A stretch of 64,000 nt of DNA from an uncultured Tenacibaculum sp. (GTDB taxonomy: Bacteria > Bacteroidota > Bacteroidia > Flavobacteriales > Flavobacteriaceae), in the NCBI RefSeq assembly GCF_947504135.1, contig NZ_CANNGG010000001.1, positions 310,001 through 374,000 of the forward strand, given 5' to 3'. Position 1 is the first letter of the stretch. Each line of letters begins with the position of its first letter. This document shows positions 51,626 through 62,200 of this stretch, piece after piece. The notes under the pieces are model-generated. The model did not search any database and was not told where the DNA came from. It saw only the letters and a program-made list of their open reading frames with translations. The position numbers were made by a program, and so were the translations under genes.

Positions 51626-52318
51626 ATGCAATTTTTAAAAGATATATTTTATGTATTCTACCCCAATTTATGTATAAATTGTGAAACAACATTACTTCAA
51701 AATGAAAAATTTCTGTGTACATTTTGCAAAAATGATCTTCCAATTATAGACGATAATGAGCATATAAATGTTACATTAATGTCAACTTTTTATGGTAGAG
51801 TTCCTGTAGAAAAAGTACGTTCGTTTTTGTATTATCAAAAAGATGGAATTACTCAAAAACTCATTCATCAATTAAAATATAAAAACCAACCAGAAATAGG
51901 AGTTTTTATTGGCGAGTGGTTTGGAAGTAATTTAGTAGATATGAATGTTTTTGAGGACATAGATTATGTTGTTCCCGTTCCATTACATCCAAAAAAACAA
52001 AGAAAAAGAGGTTATAATCAAGTAACGTTATTTGGAGAAACATTAAGTAAGATACTCGATGTTGAATATAAACCAAACGTACTTATTAGGTCTTCAACAA
52101 CTAAAACGCAAACATTAAAGCAGCGATTCGAACGTTTTTCTGATAGTAACACCAAATTCAAATTAGCAAATACCACAATTTTTGAAAACAAACATGTTTT
52201 ACTAATTGATGATGTGATTACAACTGGAGCAACGATAGAAGCTTGTGCAAACGAACTTTTAAAAACCAAAAATATAACCATTAGTGTTGCTACTATGGCG
52301 TACACGCAAAAAGCATAG
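51626..52318 (+). CDS. comF: ComF family phosphoribosyltransferase-like protein
   Basis: A 230-residue protein with an N-terminal zinc ribbon (CINC and CTFC, residues 16-34) and a PRTase fold carrying the PRPP loop VLLIDDVITTGATIEA. ComF proteins take part in DNA uptake or related DNA handling; in Bacteroidota the role is untested. Divergent from the methyltransferase, with 54 bases between the starts. No competence gene cluster lies nearby. Confidence 0.92.
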   Translation: MQFLKDIFYVFYPNLCINCETTLLQNEKFLCTFCKNDLPIIDDNEHINVTLMSTFYGRVPVEKVRSFLYYQKDGITQKLIHQLKYKNQPEIGVFIGEWFGSNLVDMNVFEDIDYVVPVPLHPKKQRKRGYNQVTLFGETLSKILDVEYKPNVLIRSSTTKTQTLKQRFERFSDSNTKFKLANTTIFENKHVLLIDDVITTGATIEACANELLKTKNITISVATMAYTQKA

Positions 52319-52339
52319 TAACTTTCCATCTTAATTTAC

Positions 52340-52347
52340 TACTTTTG
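52340..52347 (+). promoter_or_regulatory. -7 promoter box of the Ig-like lipoprotein gene
   Basis: TACTTTTG matches TAnnTTTG and lies 26 bases before the GTG start at 52374. Confidence 0.5.
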
Positions 52348-52373
52348 AAATTGGATTTAAAAACCATCATTTT

Positions 52374-53969
52374 GTGAAAAATAAACATCTTACTTTAATA
52401 ACACTTTTTGCTTTTATCATTGCTAGTTGTGCACGTAAAGGAAGACCAGAAGGAGGACCAAAAGATGAAACAGCACCCATTATGGTTACTGCAAATCCAC
52501 CATACGAAACCATTCATTTTAAAGAAGATAATATTCGTATTTATTTCGATGAGTATATTGTTTTAAAAGATTTACAAAAGCAATTAGTGGTTTCACCTCC
52601 AATGAAAAACCCACCACTAATTACTCCGCAAGGAATTCCAAGTAAGTATATCAATATAAAAATATTAGACACCCTACAATCGAATACAACGTATACATTT
52701 AACTTCGGAAATGCGGTTCAAGACAACAATGAAAACAATAAATTAGAGAGTTTCAAGTACGTGTTTTCTACAGGGAGTTATATCGATTCGTTAACAATAA
52801 AGGGTTCTGTTTCTGATGCTTTTGATAAAAAGGAAGTAAAAGAAGTAAGTGTGTTGTTGTATAAGTTAGATAGTGTTTATAACGACTCAATTATATACAA
52901 ACAAAAACCTAATTACGTAACTAGTACGTTAGATTCTACAAACTTTGAGTTTAGTAATTTACGAGAAGGAAAATATTTAATGCTAGCTTTAAAAGAGCAA
53001 GCAAACGACTACATTTTTAGTAGTAGAAATGATAAAATAGGTTTTGTAGCTGATACGATTACATTGCCAGCTGATAGTATTATAAGTAACCCGATTCGTT
53101 TTTTCAAAGAAATTCAACCGTATGAATTTAAAAGAGGGAAAGAAGTAACTAAAGGAAAAATTCAGTTTGGGTTTGAAGGAAAACAAGAAGATATAAATAT
53201 TGAAATACTGTCGGAAGTTCCGCAAGATTTCAAATCATTTACACAGTTAGAAAAAGACAAGGACACATTAAACTATTGGCATACTCCGATTGAAAGAGAC
53301 TCGTTAAACTTTATTGTAAACAACCTAAATTTTAAAGATACGGTTACCGTCTTTTTAAGAAAAAAACAGATTGATTCTTTATCAGTGTCATCAAATGTGG
53401 GAGGTGTTTTACATTTAAAAGATACGATGTTTATTCAAACGAACAACCCGATTGTTTCTATTGATAAATCTAAGTTTTCTTTAATAGATAAAGATACTGT
53501 TGAGGTAGCTTTTGAATTGAAAAAACAATCGATTAACAAACTAACCGTCTTATTTGAGAAGAAACCTAAGTTTGGCTATATTTTTAAAGGATTACCACAG
53601 GGAATTACGGATGTTTACGAAACCACCAATGATACTTTAAATTACAAGTTTACAACTCGTGCAGTAGATGATTACGGAAGTATAGTGTTGGATGTTAAAA
53701 AAGAAACACCACATCCAGTAATTATTCAATTATTGGTTAAAGATGAGGTGAAAGAAACAGTGTATCTTTCAGAGTCTAAAAAAACAGAGTTTACTTTGTT
53801 AGAACCCAAAGAATACAATGTAAGAGCTATTATTGATGAAAATAATAACCGTGTGTGGGATACGGGTAATTTCTTAGAGCGTAAACAACCAGAGCAAATT
53901 ATTTACTTAGAAACAGAGTTTAAATTAAGAGCTAACTGGGTACAAAATGAAACGTTTGTGATTAAGTAA
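52374..53969 (+). CDS. Ig-like (Big_5) domain lipoprotein
   Basis: A 531-residue lipoprotein started at GTG (MKNKHLTLITLF) with lipobox IASC, Cys19, followed by RKGRPEGGPKDETAP. The first domain (about 30-135) has the pattern of SbsA-type Ig-like domains: DETAPIMV, INIKILD, NTTYTFNFG. The rest contains repeated strand segments and a late prealbumin-like stretch (YNVRAIIDENNNRVWDTG). It belongs to a Bacteroidota family of envelope proteins without assigned function. Confidence 0.85.
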   Translation: MKNKHLTLITLFAFIIASCARKGRPEGGPKDETAPIMVTANPPYETIHFKEDNIRIYFDEYIVLKDLQKQLVVSPPMKNPPLITPQGIPSKYINIKILDTLQSNTTYTFNFGNAVQDNNENNKLESFKYVFSTGSYIDSLTIKGSVSDAFDKKEVKEVSVLLYKLDSVYNDSIIYKQKPNYVTSTLDSTNFEFSNLREGKYLMLALKEQANDYIFSSRNDKIGFVADTITLPADSIISNPIRFFKEIQPYEFKRGKEVTKGKIQFGFEGKQEDINIEILSEVPQDFKSFTQLEKDKDTLNYWHTPIERDSLNFIVNNLNFKDTVTVFLRKKQIDSLSVSSNVGGVLHLKDTMFIQTNNPIVSIDKSKFSLIDKDTVEVAFELKKQSINKLTVLFEKKPKFGYIFKGLPQGITDVYETTNDTLNYKFTTRAVDDYGSIVLDVKKETPHPVIIQLLVKDEVKETVYLSESKKTEFTLLEPKEYNVRAIIDENNNRVWDTGNFLERKQPEQIIYLETEFKLRANWVQNETFVIK

Positions 53970-53970
53970 T

Positions 53971-54045
53971 ACAAATGTCATTTCGAAGGAGTCTGTGACC
54001 GAGAAATATCACTCTAGAGACCTAATACTTCAAAATGACACTTGT
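53971..54045. repeat. Dispersed inverted-repeat element (GTCATTTCGAAG type)
   Basis: ACAAATGTCATTTCGAAG (53971-53988) faces CTTCAAAATGACACTTGT (54028-54045), with two mismatches. It fills the gap between convergent genes and resembles the TGTCATTTCGA elements spread through Bacteroidota intergenic regions. It may also end transcription from either side. Confidence 0.65.
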
Positions 54046-54066
54046 AAAAAAGCTTAGAAGTATATA

Positions 54067-56889
54067 TTAATGCGCCTCTAACCAGTTTGCTCCTGTATCA
54101 ATTTCAACATCTAACGGAACACTCATTTTAAAGGCGTTTTCCATTTCCTGTTTAATAATCGGTTTAATAATATCTAATTCATCTTTATGTGCATCAAATA
54201 CCAATTCATCATGTACTTGTAGTAACATTTTCGACTTGAAGTTTTCTTGTTCAAATCGCTTGTAAATATTAATCATAGCAAGTTTAATGATGTCGGCAGC
54301 AGAACCTTGAATAGGAGCGTTCACAGCATTTCTTTCTGCAGCACCACGAACAATAGCATTACGAGAATTGATGTCTTTTAAATAACGACGACGATGTAAA
54401 ACGGTTTCAACGTATCCGTGTTCACGAGCAAAATCTACCTGCTTAGAAATATAATTTCGTAGTTTCGGATAGGTTGCATAATAGGTGTCAATCAACTCTT
54501 TTGCCTCTTTACGAGATAAATCGGTTTGATTGCTCAATCCGAAGGCAGAAACTCCATAAATAATTCCGAAGTTTACAGTTTTAGCATTGCTACGTTGCTC
54601 GCGGGTTACTTCCTCAATAGGAACATTAAATACTTTTGCAGCAGTAGAAGCGTGAATATCTTCACCATCTTTAAATGCCTTAATCATGGTTTCTTCCTCA
54701 CTTAAAGCAGCGATAATTCGTAATTCAATTTGACTGTAATCAGCCGCTAGCAATACATAGTCTTCATTTCTCGGAATAAAAGCTTTACGTACTTCTTGCC
54801 CACGTTTTGTACGGATAGGAATATTCTGTAAGTTTGGATTGTTAGAACTTAAGCGTCCTGTAGCTGCTACAGCCTGAGCGTATACAGTGTGTACTCTCCC
54901 AGTTTTAGGGTTAATTTCATTAGGAAGTGCATCAACATAGGTGCTTTGTAGTTTTTTATACTGACGATATTCTAAAATATCAGCAACTATTTGATGATCT
55001 TTCGCTAAATAAGAAAGTACATCTTCTGCTGTAGAATACTGCCCTGTTTTAGTTTTTTTAGGTTTATCAACTAGTTTTAACTTGTCAAATAAGATAGGAC
55101 CTAATTGTTTAGGTGATGCAATGTTAAATTCTTCACCGGCTTGTTCGTATATGTTTTGCTCAAGTTGTGAGATGTCTTTAGATAAGGCTTTCGAAAGTGT
55201 TTTTAAGAAATTAGTATCTAAATTAATACCTTCAATTTCCATAGCTGTTAGTACAGAAACTAATGGTGTTTCTACTTCGTTGAATAACTTGGTAACATTA
55301 CCACTTTCCAACTCTTTAGAAAAGTGCTCTTTTAATTGATAGGTGATGTCTGCATCTTCAACTGCATATTCGGTTTGTTTTGGTAACTCAACTTGTCGCA
55401 TTGAAAGTTGATTTTTACCTTTCTTACCAATCAATTCTGTAATAGAAAAAGGTTGGTAATTTAAGTAGGTTTCTGCAAGCACATCCATGTTATGACGCAT
55501 ATCAGGATTGATAAGGTAATGCGCAATCATGGTGTCAAACAACTTCCCTTGTACAGGCATGTTGTAATTTGATAATACTTTGATATCGTATTTTAAATTA
55601 TGGCCAATTTTTTCAATGGTTTCGGCTTCAAAAAATGTGCGAAATTCTTCTAGAGTAGTTTTTGTTTCTTCTTGGTTTTCAGGGAAAGGAACATAATAGC
55701 CTTTACCAGCTTCCCATGAAAAAGCAATTCCAACCAACTCAACTTCTAAGGCTTTTAATCCAGTTGTTTCAGTATCAAAACACACAGAATTTTGTTGCAT
55801 TAATTTCTCTAACAATAATTTTCTTGAAAGAGGTGTATTTATTAATTGATAGAAATGATTCGTGTTTTCAATGGTTTTAAAGCCATTAATATTTGTGTCT
55901 TTAGTAGCGCTTCCACCACCAGGAGCTGCAAATAAATCGAATTGACCTGCGGCACTAGTCTTTGTTGTTTTAGGTTTTTCAGTCGTGGTAGTAGTTTCTT
56001 CAGAAGGAGCAAATGTTTTTAAGAAATTTTCGGTTAAACGACGAAATTCTAATTCAGTAAAAATTTCTTTGGTAGCTTCAACATTGGGTTGCTCAAAAAC
56101 CAATTTATCCAATTCTAACTCAACAGGAACATCTAGCATAATGGTTGCTAGTTTTTTAGAAAGCAAGCCTAATTCTTGATTAGCTTCTACTTTTTCTCTC
56201 ATTTTTCCTTTTAACTCATGGATGTTTTCAAACAAACCTTCCATACTACCATAAGCAGCAATGAATTTTTTAGCTGTTTTTTCACCAACACCAGGTAATC
56301 CAGGGATATTATCAACAGAATCACCCATCATTCCTAAAAAGTCAATTACTTGTAACGGGTTTTCCACACCAAACTTAGTTTTCACTTCTTCAACACCCCA
56401 CTTTTCATATCCATTTCCCATACGAGGTGGGCGGTACATAAAAATATTATCAGAAACTAGTTGAGCAAAATCTTTATCAGGCGTTACCATGTAGGTGTGT
56501 AGCCCTTGTTTCTCAGCTTTTTTAGCCAGCGTACCAATAATATCATCGGCTTCGTACCCTTCTTTTACAATGGCAGGTATGTTCATGGCTCCTAATATTT
56601 TTTCAATGTAAGGAACGGCTAAACGAATGGCTTCAGGTGTTTCTTGTCGGTTTGCTTTATAATCTTCAAAAGCTTCAACGCGGTCAGTACTTCCTCCTTT
56701 GTCGAAACAAACGGCTAAATAATCTGGCTTTTCACGCTTTATTACATCTAGTAAAGAGTTGGTAAACCCCATAATAGCTGAGGTGTCTAATCCTTTAGAG
56801 TTGATACGTGGGTTTTTAATAAAGGCATAATATCCTCTAAAAATTAAAGCATACGCGTCGAGTAAAAAAAGTCGTTTTTGATTTGCCAT
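54067..56889 (-). CDS. polA: DNA polymerase I
   Basis: A 940-residue repair polymerase. N-terminal 5'-3' exonuclease (LLDAYALIFRGYYAF; GYEADDIIGTLA; FLGMMGDSVDNIPG). The middle 3'-5' exonuclease is intact, with D-x-E in CFDTETTGL and the Tyr/Asp pair in EYAVEDADITYQL. Polymerase motifs A (LLAADYSQIELRIIA), B (RSNAKTVNFGIIYG) and C (LLQVHDELVF) close the protein. A Thr/Lys-rich linker lies near residues 285-315. Normal length, standing alone. Confidence 0.97.
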   Translation of the reverse strand: MANQKRLFLLDAYALIFRGYYAFIKNPRINSKGLDTSAIMGFTNSLLDVIKREKPDYLAVCFDKGGSTDRVEAFEDYKANRQETPEAIRLAVPYIEKILGAMNIPAIVKEGYEADDIIGTLAKKAEKQGLHTYMVTPDKDFAQLVSDNIFMYRPPRMGNGYEKWGVEEVKTKFGVENPLQVIDFLGMMGDSVDNIPGLPGVGEKTAKKFIAAYGSMEGLFENIHELKGKMREKVEANQELGLLSKKLATIMLDVPVELELDKLVFEQPNVEATKEIFTELEFRRLTENFLKTFAPSEETTTTTEKPKTTKTSAAGQFDLFAAPGGGSATKDTNINGFKTIENTNHFYQLINTPLSRKLLLEKLMQQNSVCFDTETTGLKALEVELVGIAFSWEAGKGYYVPFPENQEETKTTLEEFRTFFEAETIEKIGHNLKYDIKVLSNYNMPVQGKLFDTMIAHYLINPDMRHNMDVLAETYLNYQPFSITELIGKKGKNQLSMRQVELPKQTEYAVEDADITYQLKEHFSKELESGNVTKLFNEVETPLVSVLTAMEIEGINLDTNFLKTLSKALSKDISQLEQNIYEQAGEEFNIASPKQLGPILFDKLKLVDKPKKTKTGQYSTAEDVLSYLAKDHQIVADILEYRQYKKLQSTYVDALPNEINPKTGRVHTVYAQAVAATGRLSSNNPNLQNIPIRTKRGQEVRKAFIPRNEDYVLLAADYSQIELRIIAALSEEETMIKAFKDGEDIHASTAAKVFNVPIEEVTREQRSNAKTVNFGIIYGVSAFGLSNQTDLSRKEAKELIDTYYATYPKLRNYISKQVDFAREHGYVETVLHRRRYLKDINSRNAIVRGAAERNAVNAPIQGSAADIIKLAMINIYKRFEQENFKSKMLLQVHDELVFDAHKDELDIIKPIIKQEMENAFKMSVPLDVEIDTGANWLEAH

Positions 56890-57031
56890 GTTAAGTCTTA
56901 AGCCTATTGAAATAAAATGTTGATATCGATTTGTTTACAGAAAAAGTAGAAAAACTATCGTTTCTATGAACTTTGGAGGTAAAGCTACAAAACTTTAACA
57001 AGATGTTAAAAATCAATTTTAAGAATCGCAG

Positions 57032-57039
57032 TATCTTTG
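57032..57039 (+). promoter_or_regulatory. -7 promoter box of the metallophosphoesterase gene
   Basis: TATCTTTG matches TAnnTTTG, 22 bases before the ATG at 57062. Confidence 0.55.
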
Positions 57040-57061
57040 TTTCTCCTTAAAAATGAAATAG

Positions 57062-58285
57062 ATGTCACGTTGGTTAGTAACAGTTATTATAATATCCGCA
57101 ATAATTATTGTATTTGAAGCATATGCTTTTCAAGCAATAAAAACACTTACAAGAAGTAAAATTATTCGTTATGGATGGTTGTTAATAGGGGTATTAGCTT
57201 ACATACACTTTTTTTATGTAATTTTTGGTTACGATAGAAGTTCTGGGCAAACAAGAGAGTTTCAATGGGCAATGGGAATGCTTTTACTTGTTTTAGTTCC
57301 TAAGGTGGTGATTTTTTTATTAATGTTTGGAGAAGATGTGGTTAGATGGTCTCAAAAAGGAATCTCATTTTTGTTTAAAGAAGAAACCAAAAACTTGGTT
57401 GGTAGAAGAGCTTTCATATCAAAACTAGCTTTAGGACTGGCAGCACTACCGTTTGCAAGTATGTTGTATGGTGTTTTTAAAGGAAAATACAATTACAAAG
57501 TGCTTAAATACCAGTTAAGTTTTAAAGATTTACCAGAAGCTTTTGATGGTTTTACCATATCTCACATTACCGATATTCACTCAGGAAGTTTTGATAATAA
57601 AGAAAAAATTAAATATGGAGTAGATTTAATTAACGAGCAAAAATCTGACATGATTTTATTTACGGGAGATATTGTAAATAATTTTGCACACGAAATGGAT
57701 GATTGGATTTCTGTTTTTTCAAAGTTAGAGGCACCTGTTGGAAAATACTCAGTATTAGGTAATCATGATTATGGAGATTATTCTGATTGGAAAACTCCAG
57801 AAGATAAAAAAGCAAATTTTAAAGCAGTAAAAGATATTCATCCAAAAATAGGATTTGAATTATTATTAAATGAGCATAAATACATTGAAAAAGACGGACA
57901 AAAAATAGCATTGATTGGAGTAGAGAACTGGGGAAAGGGCTTTAATAAAGCAGGAGATCTTAAAAAAGCATCAGAAGGGGTAAGTAAAAATGATTTTAAA
58001 ATTTTACTGTCCCACGACCCAAGTCATTGGGAATATAAAATAAAACAAGACGATTTTAATTATCATTTAACTTTAAGCGGACATACGCATGGTTTACAAT
58101 TTGGGATTGAAATTCCAGGTTGGATAAAATGGAGCCCATCAAAATATGTTTATAAACAATGGGCAGGGTTATATAAAGAGTTTAATAGGTACATTAATGT
58201 GAATAGAGGGTTTGGTTACCATGCCTTTCCTGGTAGAGTGGGGATTTGGCCTGAAATTACCGTAATTGAGCTAAAAAAAGCTTGA
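57062..58285 (+). CDS. Membrane-anchored metallophosphoesterase
   Basis: A 407-residue protein with three or four N-terminal hydrophobic helices (about 5-25, 36-56, 69-93, 115-137) and a calcineurin-like domain from about 155. The two-metal site residues appear in order: D-x-H in ITDIHSGS, GDIVNN, GNHDYG, LLSHDPSH and GHTHGLQFG. This layout resembles the YkuE/YaeI-type phosphodiesterases that act on lipid or nucleotide substrates at the membrane. The substrate is not known. Confidence 0.9.
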   Translation: MSRWLVTVIIISAIIIVFEAYAFQAIKTLTRSKIIRYGWLLIGVLAYIHFFYVIFGYDRSSGQTREFQWAMGMLLLVLVPKVVIFLLMFGEDVVRWSQKGISFLFKEETKNLVGRRAFISKLALGLAALPFASMLYGVFKGKYNYKVLKYQLSFKDLPEAFDGFTISHITDIHSGSFDNKEKIKYGVDLINEQKSDMILFTGDIVNNFAHEMDDWISVFSKLEAPVGKYSVLGNHDYGDYSDWKTPEDKKANFKAVKDIHPKIGFELLLNEHKYIEKDGQKIALIGVENWGKGFNKAGDLKKASEGVSKNDFKILLSHDPSHWEYKIKQDDFNYHLTLSGHTHGLQFGIEIPGWIKWSPSKYVYKQWAGLYKEFNRYINVNRGFGYHAFPGRVGIWPEITVIELKKA

Positions 58286-58364
58286 TTTTTCAGTATTTTT
58301 AAGATTATCATAATAATTACCTAACAAAAAATTACTAATTTTAGGCACTTTACTGATAAAACTT

Positions 58365-58667
58365 ATGCAAAAGATGACAAAGTTTGGTGAAATTATAAGC
58401 ATTAACAAACCTGTGTTAATCGATTTTTATGCAGATTGGAGTGAACTAGAACCTAGTTTAGATACACTTCGTGATGTAGCTGCTGCATTAGGAGACAAAG
58501 CCAAGGTGATTAAAATAGATATTAACAAGAATGAAATTCTTGCAGAAGCCTTACGTGTTAAAGGAAATCCAACTTTTATGATTTATAAAAATGGAGAGAT
58601 GAAATGGCGTCAAACTGGAGAGCAAGACGCTAATACGTTAATAGGCTTAGTTCAGCAGTTTGTTTAA
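58365..58667 (+). CDS. Thioredoxin-fold protein lacking the CXXC motif
   Basis: A 100-residue thioredoxin-like domain. Strand LIDFYADW aligns with the usual FWAEWCGPC, but here the residues after W are SELEPS, so both catalytic cysteines are missing. The cis-Pro loop is kept (KGNPTFMIYKNGE). It has no signal peptide. Disulfide exchange is excluded; a binding or chaperone role is an inference. Start at ATG 58365 or 58374. Its stop overlaps the deacetylase stop region by four bases (convergent). Confidence 0.85.
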   Translation: MQKMTKFGEIISINKPVLIDFYADWSELEPSLDTLRDVAAALGDKAKVIKIDINKNEILAEALRVKGNPTFMIYKNGEMKWRQTGEQDANTLIGLVQQFV

Positions 58668-59293
58668 GAAATTGCCTTAAACTTATAACCTTGTAACGAA
58701 AATTCCTCTAGAACTTTTGGAAGCGCATAATATAACTTGTCGTTAGCTTTTATACTATCGTGAAAAACGATAATACTTCCATTTTCTACATTTCTGAGTA
58801 CATTTTGTAAACATTTTTCTTTAGTAATAGTCGGGTCAAAATCTGCTGACAATACATCCCACATAATAATTTTATAACCATTAGCAAGAAGTTGTTTGGC
58901 TTGTTTTCTTTTTATTTTTCCGTAAGGAGGGCGAAATAGTTTTGTTTTTTGATGCGATAATAAGTTTTCGCATTTGTTTATGTTGTTAATATAAGTTGTA
59001 TTGCTGTTTTTCCAGCCGTTTAAATGATTAAAAGTGTGGTTTCCTACCGAATGTCCTTCATTAATAATTCTTGAAAAAACAGTGGGGTGTTTTCGGATAT
59101 TATCACCAATACAAAAAAAAGTAGCTTTTGCATTGAATTGTTGAAGTTGGTCAAGTACAAATTCTGTTACTTCTGAAATAGGTCCATCATCAAAGGTTAG
59201 AAAGATTTCTTTTTGAGTAGAAAAAAAAGACCACGTATATTTAGCGAATAAACGTTTAAGTATACGTGGTGTCTTTATAAAATAGAACCTCAT
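58664..59293 (-). CDS. Polysaccharide deacetylase (NodB homology)
   Basis: A 209-residue carbohydrate esterase 4 domain. Motif 1 is FLTFDDGP (catalytic base and metal Asp), motif 2 is VGNHTFNH (metal His), motif 3 is FRPPYGK, followed by MWDVLSADFDP and the terminal IVFHDS. No export signal is obvious; residues 1-25 are basic and hydrophobic and may hold it at the membrane. It removes acetyl groups from a polysaccharide or peptidoglycan. It lies four bases after the DUF2723 gene and is cotranscribed. Confidence 0.92.
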   Translation of the reverse strand: MRFYFIKTPRILKRLFAKYTWSFFSTQKEIFLTFDDGPISEVTEFVLDQLQQFNAKATFFCIGDNIRKHPTVFSRIINEGHSVGNHTFNHLNGWKNSNTTYINNINKCENLLSHQKTKLFRPPYGKIKRKQAKQLLANGYKIIMWDVLSADFDPTITKEKCLQNVLRNVENGSIIVFHDSIKANDKLYYALPKVLEEFSLQGYKFKAIS

Positions 59294-59297
59294 TAAA

Positions 59298-62200
59298 TTA
59301 AGGTTTAATAGTATCGAGTTCTTGCGGAAGTTCAGGCTCTTCTTCAGGCATTAAATGACTAAATAGACGAGCATGTGTTATATAATCTTCAAAAAACTTT
59401 TTACCATAATCTTCATCTTTGTCATATCGAGTAATTTGCTGAACTAAGTTTTGATACATATACAGAGTTGTTTCTAAATTATCGATGATTAAATCAATGT
59501 CCTGAGTATTAAATGTGCTATAATACTTTAACTTCTGTTGGAAAATATCAGCTAAGGTTTCAGCAGTTTCTCTAGCTTTATTAATATCACCAATACGATA
59601 ATACAATTCTGGATAGCCTAAAGAGAAGTTGTAATGACCAAAGTCTTTAATAGGCATTTTGTGTAACGATAAATCTAACACGTCTTTTGCATTTACTGAA
59701 TCTCCTTTCTGTAAAAATTCTTCTGATAAACGAATTAAGTTATTACGTAATGAAATTGCGTTACGCTTACTTTGCTCATCTAGGTAAATTTCTCCGTTAT
59801 TGATTGTTTTCCAATCCCATTTTTTAACATTGTTATACATTTTTTCAGGATCTATGCGTCCCATATCAAAAATTGTTCGTCCTTTATTAGATGTTTTTAT
59901 AGGTACTAATTTGTACGCCATTCCATCTAATTGTAAGTAGTCTTTAAGCCAAATGTATTCTTCATCAGCATTTGCACCACCAGTAAAGTAAATAGGTCGC
60001 TTCCAGTCGAAATTATTTAAAATGTCTAGCATTAAAAGTCTTGCTTTAGATAAACCTCTATCATCAACAGTAATGTCAATATAATTTACCATTTTATCAG
60101 CATCTTTTTGTGCTACTAATCCAGTTTTTAAAGCATTTTCTTTGTTAACAGGAATACGAATTCTGTTGGTTGGATAAAATTTTTCCTTAGCGCCATCTCC
60201 TGCGTCTAAATAAGTAGCATCATTATCACTAGCTATCCAACGCATAAAATCTTTTATATTAAGTAAAGAATCTTTTAACTGTGGAAGTGGGTAGTAGTAT
60301 GCCATATCTAAGGTTCCATACTTGTACTGATCGTGTGTTAACTGTGACGGAATAGGATCTGCCGTATATGTTTTCTTTTTCATTTGATCGATATACCAAT
60401 CTGTTTGAAAAAGGCTAGTGTTTACAACTTTAATATCTCTACGTACTCCTTCAACTTGTTGCATATACCATAGTGGGAATGTATCATTATCACCTATGGT
60501 AAAAATAATCGCATTCGGGTCACAACTTTCTAAATAGGTTTGCGCATTTAATTGAGCCAAATAGCGGTCTGATCTATCATGGTCATCCCAGTTTTGGAAG
60601 CCCATTAATGCAGGAACAGCAACTAATGAAACTGCAGAAGTGGCAATGGCAACCACACGTTTGTTGGCGTACTTTTTAAAATAATCATATAAAGCAAGTA
60701 CCCCGAAACCAATCCAAATAGCAAATACATAAAACGAACCAACTACAGCATAATCACGTTCACGTGGTTCAAATGGTTTAGGGTTGGTGTAAAATATAAT
60801 AGCTAGCCCTGTAAATAAGAAGAACAAGGTTAGTACATAAAAATTCTTTTTATCTCTGTTAAGTTGATATAACAGTCCGAAAATTCCTAAAAGGAAAGGC
60901 AAAAAGAAGTAGGTGTTACGTCCTTTGTTATTTTTTACATCATCTGGTAAATTTTGTTGAGAGCCTAAGCGAGCTTCATCAATAAAATTAATACCGCTTA
61001 ACCAGTTTCCATTTTCAATGTCTAAATGTCCTTGAATATCGTTTTGACGACCTACAAAGTTCCACATAAAATAACGCCCGTACATATATCCAAATTGAAA
61101 ATCAACCATGAATTTTATGTTTTCTAAAAACGTTGGACGTCTTTTACTTCGAGCAGGAATTCCAGCAATGCTTTTGTATTGTTGCTCAGAAGCAGGATTA
61201 ACCATACGTGGAATAAATCCTTTGTGTTTGCTAGAATAATTAGGAAGTACGTTTTTATACCTGTTTACAATAACATACTTTCCATCTATTTTTTCATATT
61301 TAGGTTTGTCGTCTTTATATGGATTTTCGGCATCTTGTTCTCTATCATAAGCTACAGAATAGTAATTATCATAAAAAACATTTGCATCACCATATTGTTC
61401 ACGATTGTAGTATGCTAGTAGTTCACGCGCACTTGATGGGTTGTTCTCGTTAATAATGGTATCAGCATTCGCACGTATTGGTAACATTAACCAAGACGAG
61501 AAACCAATCATTATGAATAATACTGAAAGTACTAAAGTGTTTGCAGTAACCATATTCTTTTTACGCGTGTATTTTAATCCGTAAAAGAATAAAGCTATTA
61601 AAACAATTCCTGCTATAATAGTTCCTGAGTTATAAGGTAGTCCTACTTGGTTGATAAAGAATAATTCAGCAGCACTAAAGAACTTTAAAGTAAAAGGGAA
61701 TAAAAACTTAAACACAAACGCTAAAACTAATATTGCAACTAGCGTAGCAATTGCCGTTGTTTTTATGTTGATGTCTTTATATGTTTTGAAAAAGTATACT
61801 AAAACAATTGATGGAATTACTAATAAGGATAGTATATGAACTCCAAAAGATAGTCCAACTACAAAGCTAATTAATACCAACCATTTATTTCCTCTAGGAG
61901 TATTTAATTCACTTTCCCATCGTAACCCTAACCAAAATAGTAGCGCCATTAAGAAAGAAGACATGGCATATACCTCTCCTTCTACAGCACTAAACCAAAA
62001 GCTATCTGAAAAAGTATACGCTAAAGCACCTACTAATCCGCTTCCTAATACAGCAATAGCTTCATTATTACCTAACCTTCCATTTTTTATAGCCATTCTT
62101 TTAGCTAAATTGGTAATTGTCCAAAACATGAAAAGGATAGTAAAAGCACTTGCTAACCCAGACATAAAGTTGACCATTTTAGCCAACTGACTAGGATCAC

